From: CAZTKP01 sp964614215
GTDB taxonomy: Bacteria > UBP6 > UBA1177
DNA: 6,740 nucleotides
Assembly (NCBI GenBank): GCA_964614215.1
Contig: CAZTKP010000145.1
Coordinates: forward strand, 1-6,740
Reading direction: 5' to 3'
A model generated the notes under the pieces. That model worked only from the letters and a program-made list of their open reading frames with translations, was not told the DNA's origin and did no database searches. Numbering within the stretch: position 1 is the first letter of the stretch; each line of letters opens with the position of its first letter. Positions 1 to 4,915 of this stretch are shown here, one piece after another. Made by a program: the position numbers and the translations under genes.

Positions 1-1539
1 GTCATTAAAGGGGTCTGTGCGGAAAGAATGCTTAAAAGGATTATCTGTTATGCTGTTGAACGACATCAAAATGAATCAAAACTGCATGAAAGCGAGGCTC
101 AGTTCAGAGCACTTGCAGAGTTTTCTCCTTATGCCATCATGATCTATCATGATAAAAAATGGGTATATGCAAACAAAATGGCTGAAACTATTACCGGTTA
201 CAGCGTTGAAGATATCCTTAATTTAAAAGTTCTTGATTTTGTTCATTCCGATGACCTGGAACTTGTAAAAGAAAAAATGATCAAAAGAACCGCCGGAGAA
301 AATGTGCCTCCTTATGAGCTGCATATCGTAACCAGATCAGGCGAAAAAAGGAGAGTTTTTCTTACGGGTACTATCATTAGTTTCAGAGGAAAATCTTCAT
401 CTCTTGTTACAGTTGTGGATATCACAGAACAGCACCGTTTAAAAGAAACCGTTGAACGTAATGACAAGCTTATGTCACTGGGAGTTCTTGCTGCAGGCAT
501 TGCCCATGATTTCAACAACTTACTTAACGGCATTTTTGGGAACATTGAACTTGCTCAGGCAAATCTTGCCGCTGGTAAAGATGCTTCAAATTTTCTTGAA
601 AGAGCTATCTCTGTTTTTGACAGAGCAAAAAGCCTTACTCAGCAGCTACTCACCTTTTCAAAAGGAGGAGCTCCTTTTTTAGATGAATCGGATATTGAAA
701 AAACTGTCCTGAATGCTGCCGGATCCGTTCTGAATAGTTCAGGCTGCAAATTAATATCTGAGCTCAGCAGTGATATTCGAAAATGTGACCATGACAGCAA
801 TCAGATCCACCAGGTTATTTCATGTATTGTGAAAAATGCCTGCGAAGCTTCTGACGGCTTAGGAAGTATTTCAATTAGCCTGAAAAATAAAGATCACAAC
901 AAAATACTTATCACCGTTTCTGATTCAGGAAAAGGTATTGAGGCGGAAATTCTTAAAAAGATCTTTGATCCGTTTTTCTCAACAAAAGAGAATGGATTAG
1001 GCCTGGGGCTCGCTACAAGTCACTCTATCATAAAAAAGCATGGAGGAACTATCGAAGTTGAATCAACTGTTGGGAAGGGCGCGACTTTTAGCATCACTCT
1101 TCCTGCAGCCAGCTCATCAGAAAAAGAGGAAAAGATTAACTGTAAAGAGTTACAGGACAAGAAAAAAGTTCTGATCATGGACGATGAGTATTTTGTTCAG
1201 GAACTCTTTGTTTCTTATCTTTCTGAAGCTAACGTAATATCGTTCTGTGCATCAAACGGCGACGAGGCACTTGATATTCTTGAGAAAGAAAAAGATATTG
1301 ATCTTGCTATTTTTGACCTTACAGTTCCCGGAGGAAAGGGCGGACGTGAAATTATTGACGAAGTAAAGAACAAATATCCGGAAATGCTTGTTTTTGCTAC
1401 AAGCGGATACTCCGAAGATCCTGTTATCTCCAACCCCCGGAAATATGGATTTACCGGAAGTATTCCTAAACCGTTCAGACATGACGATCTTTGCTCAAAG
1501 TTAAAAAAATATCTGTGCTGCAACGACATTTTGACTTAA
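1..1539 (+). CDS. Hybrid sensor histidine kinase, 5'-partial: (REC)-PAS-HisKA-HATPase-REC
   Basis: The protein is a cytosolic hybrid histidine kinase that should autophosphorylate on a histidine and pass the phosphate to its own receiver. The frame is open to base 1, so the ATG at 28 is internal. Numbering from base 1 (512 residues seen), residues 1-22 (VIKG, then a helix ending YAVERH) look like the last strand and helix of a receiver domain, so an N-terminal REC probably lies off the window. Next come a PAS domain (about 33-144), HisKA with GIAHDFNNLL (His169), HATPase with N box Asn279, G1 DSGKGI (Asp308), F box FDPFF (322-326) and G2 GLGLGL (332-337), then a REC domain (about 387-510). 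The REC keeps its acidic pair Asp394/Asp395, phospho-acceptor Asp439, Thr467 and Lys490. No membrane segment is seen, so the signal is probably intracellular or arrives through the N-terminal receiver. The ligand cannot be told. The domain calls are secure; the N-terminal REC is inferred. Confidence 0.93.
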   Translation, partial: VIKGVCAERMLKRIICYAVERHQNESKLHESEAQFRALAEFSPYAIMIYHDKKWVYANKMAETITGYSVEDILNLKVLDFVHSDDLELVKEKMIKRTAGENVPPYELHIVTRSGEKRRVFLTGTIISFRGKSSSLVTVVDITEQHRLKETVERNDKLMSLGVLAAGIAHDFNNLLNGIFGNIELAQANLAAGKDASNFLERAISVFDRAKSLTQQLLTFSKGGAPFLDESDIEKTVLNAAGSVLNSSGCKLISELSSDIRKCDHDSNQIHQVISCIVKNACEASDGLGSISISLKNKDHNKILITVSDSGKGIEAEILKKIFDPFFSTKENGLGLGLATSHSIIKKHGGTIEVESTVGKGATFSITLPAASSSEKEEKINCKELQDKKKVLIMDDEYFVQELFVSYLSEANVISFCASNGDEALDILEKEKDIDLAIFDLTVPGGKGGREIIDEVKNKYPEMLVFATSGYSEDPVISNPRKYGFTGSIPKPFRHDDLCSKLKKYLCCNDILT

Positions 1540-1559
1540 TCTCTCTTTCACTGTAAAAT
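1531..1559 (+). promoter_or_regulatory. Putative sigma70-type promoter for the second kinase
   Basis: The -35 element TTGACT (1531-1536, 5 of 6 consensus) lies in the last two sense codons and first stop-codon base of the first kinase. A 17-base spacer leads to the -10 element TAAAAT (1554-1559, 5 of 6). The predicted start of transcription is near 1566, giving a leader of about 26 bases that carries the Shine-Dalgarno of the second kinase. Spacing and match are good, but this was found by eye in A/T-rich DNA and has no experimental support. Confidence 0.55.
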
Positions 1560-1581
1560 ATTGCACTTTTGAACTATTTTT

Positions 1582-1585
1582 GGAG
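1582..1585 (+). promoter_or_regulatory. Ribosome binding site that fixes the second kinase start
   Basis: GGAG lies six bases upstream of the ATG at 1592, which is a normal spacing. The in-frame TTG at 1580 overlaps this site and has no Shine-Dalgarno of its own, so the ATG is preferred and the protein is four residues shorter than the longest reading. Confidence 0.7.
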
Positions 1586-1591
1586 CAGACT

Positions 1592-3493
1592 ATGCCGCAT
1601 CATTACGATTTTAAAACATTTTTTGACAATGCTCCAGACGGTGTTTTTATCTGTGATGAGAATGGAAGATATGAACTTGTAAATGATGCCGCATGCAAAA
1701 TAACCGGATACTCCAAAGAAGAGCTCGAGAACATGACCATTGCCGATATTACACCGGAAGATGCGAAAGAAAAAATGTTCGCCAGATTCTTAAAACTGAA
1801 AAATAAGGGAGAGGTTGTTGCTGAAATTCCATTCATCAGAAAAAACGGTGAGATAAGATACTGGGTCGTCAAGGGAGTAAAGATCTCTGAAACTCAGTTC
1901 ATGGGATTTACAAGAGATATTACAGAAGAAAAGGAGGCAAAGGACGCCCTCTTTCAAAGTGAGGCCAACTTCTCGTCTTTACTTGAGAATCCCGTTGACA
2001 GTATTGTTTACCAGCTGATAGTGGGAGATACTCCGTTCGGGAACAAAGTTAATTTTGTCAGCCCGTCCATAAAAACAGTTCTCGGAATTTCTGAGGAGGA
2101 TCAACATGATATTAATAAATGGTTTATGAGAATTCATCCTGAAGATCTCCCGAGAGTTATGGAGTCAAACGCAAAAGGATTTCAGCCTCCTTATATATTT
2201 AGAGAGTCTTTTCGGTATATACATCCTGAAAAAGGAGAGCGTTGGTTAGATGTGCATGCCAGAGCCGTTCCCGATGAAAACGGAGTAGCTAAATATGCCA
2301 ACGGACTGATAACCGATATTACTGACAGAAAAAAAGCTGAAGAAGAAAATCAGAAACTTCTGGAAGAGCTTCTCAGAACGGAAAAGCTTGAATCTCTCGG
2401 GATTCTTGCAGGCGGAATAGCTCATGATTTCAACAATTTACTTTCAGGAATCTTTGGATACATTGAAATGTCCAGAAACAACTGTGATGATCCTGAAAAA
2501 GTAAGAAACTATCTATCCAAAGCTGAAACTGTCTTCAATAGAGCTAAAGATCTTACCCAGCAGCTACTTACTTTTTCAAAAGGAGGAATTCCTGATAGAA
2601 AAGTGGCGGATCTTGCAAAAACTCTCCAGGAAAACACATCTTTTACTCTTTCGGGAAAAAACATTAGCTACTCAATTAACATAGATAAAGATCTCTGGCT
2701 ATGTGATTTTGATATAAATCAGATTGGTCAGGTTATAAACAATCTTCTTTTAAACGCCATACACGCTCTGCCTGATGGCGGACAAGTTCTTGTTTCGGCA
2801 GAAAATATCTATCTTGATGATGGAGACATTCCGGAGATCAGGGATGGTAAATATATTATGATCCGCGTCTCCGATAACGGGACCGGCATTGATGAATCTA
2901 TTCAGGAAAAGATCTTTGACCCGTTCTTTTCCACTAAATCAACCGGAACAGGACTTGGGCTTTCAATGTGTTACTCCATAATCAGAAAACACGATGGACA
3001 CATCTGCTGTGAATCTGAGATAGGAAAAGGAACCTCTTTTACTATCTATCTTCCCGCAAGCTACAATGAGATCAAAAAAGAAAATGAATCACTTGAAATA
3101 GATCATAAAGGAGAAGGAAAAATTCTTCTTGTTGATGACGAGGATTATATCCTTGAAATATTTTCAAACATGTCCCTGTCTCTGGGATATACTCCTATAA
3201 CCGCTACTGACGGGAGTGAAGCTCTTGAATACTGCTTAAATAACAGTGACGATATCAGAAACATAAAAACTGCTATTCTGGACCTTACAATTCCCGGAGG
3301 AATGGGAGGAAAAGAAACTGTAATCCACCTGAAGAAACTTCTTCCTGAAACTCCCATAATTGCCACAAGCGGATATTCTGATGACCCGGTAATTGCAAAA
3401 CCTTTAGAATACGGATTTAGTGGGAGCCTTAGAAAACCGTTTAAAATTCAGGAACTTGCCCACTTACTGAACAAGTTTCTGAACAAAGAATAA
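1592..3493 (+). CDS. Hybrid sensor histidine kinase, PAS-PAS-HisKA-HATPase-REC
   Basis: This is a complete 633-residue cytosolic hybrid histidine kinase with no signal peptide or membrane segment. From the ATG at 1592, PAS 1 spans about 5-112 and a second PAS/PAC of the PAS_3 kind spans about 123-246 (WFMRIHPEDL; closing with LITDITDRKKAEEE). A short charged helical linker follows, then HisKA with GGIAHDFNNLL (His278), and HATPase with N box Asn388, G1 SDNGTGI (Asp428), F box FDPFF (442-446) and G2 GTGLGLS (452-458). The C-terminal REC (about 508-630) has Asp515/Asp516, phospho-acceptor Asp564 in LDLTIPGGMGG, Thr592 and Lys615. All catalytic residues are present. It is a paralogue of the kinase just upstream, sharing LTQQLLTFSKGG, ATSGYS.DPVI and YGF.GS..KPF. 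The intergenic gap is 52 bases, and a promoter there may let it be expressed alone. The signal and phosphorelay partners are unknown; no HPt protein or DNA-binding regulator is in the window. Confidence 0.95.
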   Translation: MPHHYDFKTFFDNAPDGVFICDENGRYELVNDAACKITGYSKEELENMTIADITPEDAKEKMFARFLKLKNKGEVVAEIPFIRKNGEIRYWVVKGVKISETQFMGFTRDITEEKEAKDALFQSEANFSSLLENPVDSIVYQLIVGDTPFGNKVNFVSPSIKTVLGISEEDQHDINKWFMRIHPEDLPRVMESNAKGFQPPYIFRESFRYIHPEKGERWLDVHARAVPDENGVAKYANGLITDITDRKKAEEENQKLLEELLRTEKLESLGILAGGIAHDFNNLLSGIFGYIEMSRNNCDDPEKVRNYLSKAETVFNRAKDLTQQLLTFSKGGIPDRKVADLAKTLQENTSFTLSGKNISYSINIDKDLWLCDFDINQIGQVINNLLLNAIHALPDGGQVLVSAENIYLDDGDIPEIRDGKYIMIRVSDNGTGIDESIQEKIFDPFFSTKSTGTGLGLSMCYSIIRKHDGHICCESEIGKGTSFTIYLPASYNEIKKENESLEIDHKGEGKILLVDDEDYILEIFSNMSLSLGYTPITATDGSEALEYCLNNSDDIRNIKTAILDLTIPGGMGGKETVIHLKKLLPETPIIATSGYSDDPVIAKPLEYGFSGSLRKPFKIQELAHLLNKFLNKE

Positions 3494-3495
3494 TT

Positions 3496-4746
3496 TTAAG
3501 CGTTCATTGCTTTTAAGAAATCCTTGTTGGATTTGGTCTTACCCATCTTATCGAGCATAAATTCCATAGAGTCGATAACATTGAGCGGATGGAGAAGCTT
3601 TCTGAGGATCCATACCTTGTTAAGAACATCCTGCTCAAGAAGGAGCTCTTCTTTTCTTGTAGCTGACTTATTGATATCAAGACACGGGAATATTCTCTTT
3701 TCCATGAGCTTTCTGTCAAGATGAATTTCCATGTTTCCTGTTCCTTTGAATTCCTCAAAGATAACTTCGTCCATACGGCTGCCTGTATCGATAAGTGCTG
3801 TAGCCATAATTGTGAGGGAGCCGCCCTCTTCTATGTTTCTTGCAGCACCGAAAAACCTCTTCGGCTTATGAAGAGCGTTTGCATCCACACCACCGGAAAG
3901 GATCTTACCTGACGGAGGAACGATAGCGTTGTAAGCTCTTGCAAGTCTTGTGATGGAGTCAAGAAGAATAACTACCTCCTTTCCGAATTCGACCATTCTC
4001 TTTGCCTTCTCAAGAACCATCTCTGCAACCTGTACGTGGCGTGTAGCAGGCTCATCAAATGTTGAAGCGATAACTTCGGCATCAACATTTCTCATCATAT
4101 CCGTAACTTCCTCAGGTCTCTCATCAATGAGAAGAACTATGAGGTATATCTCAGGATGATTTTCGGTAATAGAATGAGCTATATCCTGAAGAAGAACTGT
4201 TTTACCGGTTCTCGGAGGAGCAACAATAAGTCCTCTCTGTCCCATTCCGATCGGAACGAGAAGGTCCATGATCCTTGTTGACATAACACTGCTCTTCGTC
4301 TCGAGAACGATCTTGTTCTTCGGGTAGAAAGGAGTGAGGTTGTCAAAAAGAGGCGTGTGCCGGACTTTATCAATATTGTCCTGATCAAAAACAGCCGTTA
4401 TCTTGTTAAGCGCAAAGTATCTTTCGCCGTCTTTGGGGCTTCTGATCTCACCCGTAACTGTCTGGCCTGTTCTCAGACCGAATCTCTTAATCATTGACGG
4501 CGGGATATATATGTCGTCCGGACCCGGAAGGTAGTTATATTTAGGGCTTCTCAGGAAGCCGAACCCGTCAGGCAGTATCTGAAGAACACCTGTTGCAAGA
4601 ATAGTTTCATTATTCTCAACAAGTTTCTGAAGGATCTCATAAACAAGTTCCTGCGATCTTTTTGAAGCTGCGTTCTCAACACCCAGCTTTTCCGCCATCT
4701 TTACGAGCTCGTCGTTTTTCTTACTTTTCAATTCCTGTAAATTCAT
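3496..4746 (-). CDS. rho: Transcription termination factor Rho
   Basis: Rho is a hexameric RNA-dependent ATPase/helicase that loads on untranslated, C-rich nascent RNA and releases RNA polymerase. The protein has 416 residues, nearly the E. coli length. Residues 1-45 form the N-terminal helical domain. The cold-shock-like primary RNA-binding domain (about 48-118) carries DGFGFLRS (60-67) and GPDDIYIPPS. The RecA-like ATPase core has P-loop APPRTGKT (176-183), LLIDERPEEVTDM (205-217), Walker B VVILLDSITRLARAYN with Asp263, the Q-loop region SGGVDANAL (284-292), the R-loop region GTGNMEIHLDRK and the TRKEELL arginine segment. No insertion in the N-terminal domain is seen. The P-loop has Arg-Thr where E. 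coli has Lys-Ala. The start ATG has AAGGAG six bases upstream. Its stop codon lies two bases from that of the facing kinase. It follows lon on the same strand after 169 bases. Confidence 0.98.
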   Translation of the reverse strand: MNLQELKSKKNDELVKMAEKLGVENAASKRSQELVYEILQKLVENNETILATGVLQILPDGFGFLRSPKYNYLPGPDDIYIPPSMIKRFGLRTGQTVTGEIRSPKDGERYFALNKITAVFDQDNIDKVRHTPLFDNLTPFYPKNKIVLETKSSVMSTRIMDLLVPIGMGQRGLIVAPPRTGKTVLLQDIAHSITENHPEIYLIVLLIDERPEEVTDMMRNVDAEVIASTFDEPATRHVQVAEMVLEKAKRMVEFGKEVVILLDSITRLARAYNAIVPPSGKILSGGVDANALHKPKRFFGAARNIEEGGSLTIMATALIDTGSRMDEVIFEEFKGTGNMEIHLDRKLMEKRIFPCLDINKSATRKEELLLEQDVLNKVWILRKLLHPLNVIDSMEFMLDKMGKTKSNKDFLKAMNA

Positions 4747-4752
4747 TCATTT

Positions 4753-4758
4753 CTCCTT
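4753..4758 (-). promoter_or_regulatory. Strong Shine-Dalgarno of rho
   Basis: Read on the - strand this is AAGGAG, six bases before the rho ATG (4746-4744). A second ATG (4750-4748) lies between the site and the start, out of frame and too close to the site. The ATG at 4746 gives the standard Rho N-terminus. Confidence 0.8.
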
Positions 4759-4794
4759 AAAAATCAGTATTACAAATAAAGCACATATTTATTG

Positions 4795-4813
4795 ATGAAG
4801 CTTTCATAAGCTT
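4795..4813 (-). repeat. Short overlapping repeats in the rho leader
   Basis: Two AAGCTT hexamers (4798-4803 and 4808-4813) are separated by four bases. Each is self-complementary, so together they can pair as a 6-bp stem with a 4-base loop. An overlapping alternative pairs ATGAA (4795-4799) with TTCAT (4803-4807). Both stems are short and A/T rich. They lie in the predicted untranslated leader of rho, between the candidate promoter and the Shine-Dalgarno. The repeats are plain to see; any regulatory role is a guess. Confidence 0.35.
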
Positions 4814-4829
4814 TCCAAAAAAGTTTTCG

Positions 4830-4858
4830 ATTATCTGCCAGTTGCAGCAAAAAGTGAA
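4830..4858 (-). promoter_or_regulatory. Putative sigma70-type promoter for rho
   Basis: On the - strand, the -35 element TTCACT (4858-4853, 4 of 6 consensus) is followed by a 17-base spacer and the -10 element GATAAT (4835-4830, 5 of 6). Transcription would start near 4823, giving a leader of about 75 bases. A perfect TTGACA (4907-4902) further upstream lacks a good -10 at the right distance: the 17-base position reads ACTTAT. This element is therefore the better candidate. It was found by eye only. Confidence 0.4.
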
Positions 4859-4915
4859 CATAACGAAATCACAGTAAAATAAGTAATTAAATTGTCCTTT
4901 TTGTCAAATAATTTA

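Noticed and set aside
28..30. ATG as the start of kinase 1
   Set aside because: The frame is open upstream to base 1, no Shine-Dalgarno is at a proper distance, and the upstream residues continue a recognisable receiver-domain end.
660..680. Hairpin AAAAGGAG/CTCCTTTT plus T run as an intrinsic terminator
   Set aside because: The stem is short with only three G-C pairs and a 3-base loop, and it lies inside a coding region under translation.
1580..1582. TTG as the start of kinase 2
   Set aside because: It overlaps the GGAG ribosome site of the ATG at 1592 and has no ribosome site of its own.
3518..3534. AAATCC/GGATTT stem as the terminator between kinase 2 and rho
   Set aside because: It lies within the rho coding end and has no T-tract following it on either strand.
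4835..4847. CTGC/GCAG stem after lon as its terminator
   Set aside because: It has only four base pairs, and on the - strand the nearest T run is more than ten bases past the stem.
4902..4907. Perfect TTGACA on the - strand as a rho -35 element
   Set aside because: At 17 bases the -10 would be ACTTAT (3 of 6); a better TATTTT lies 20 bases away, which is too far. The TTCACT/GATAAT pair downstream fits better.
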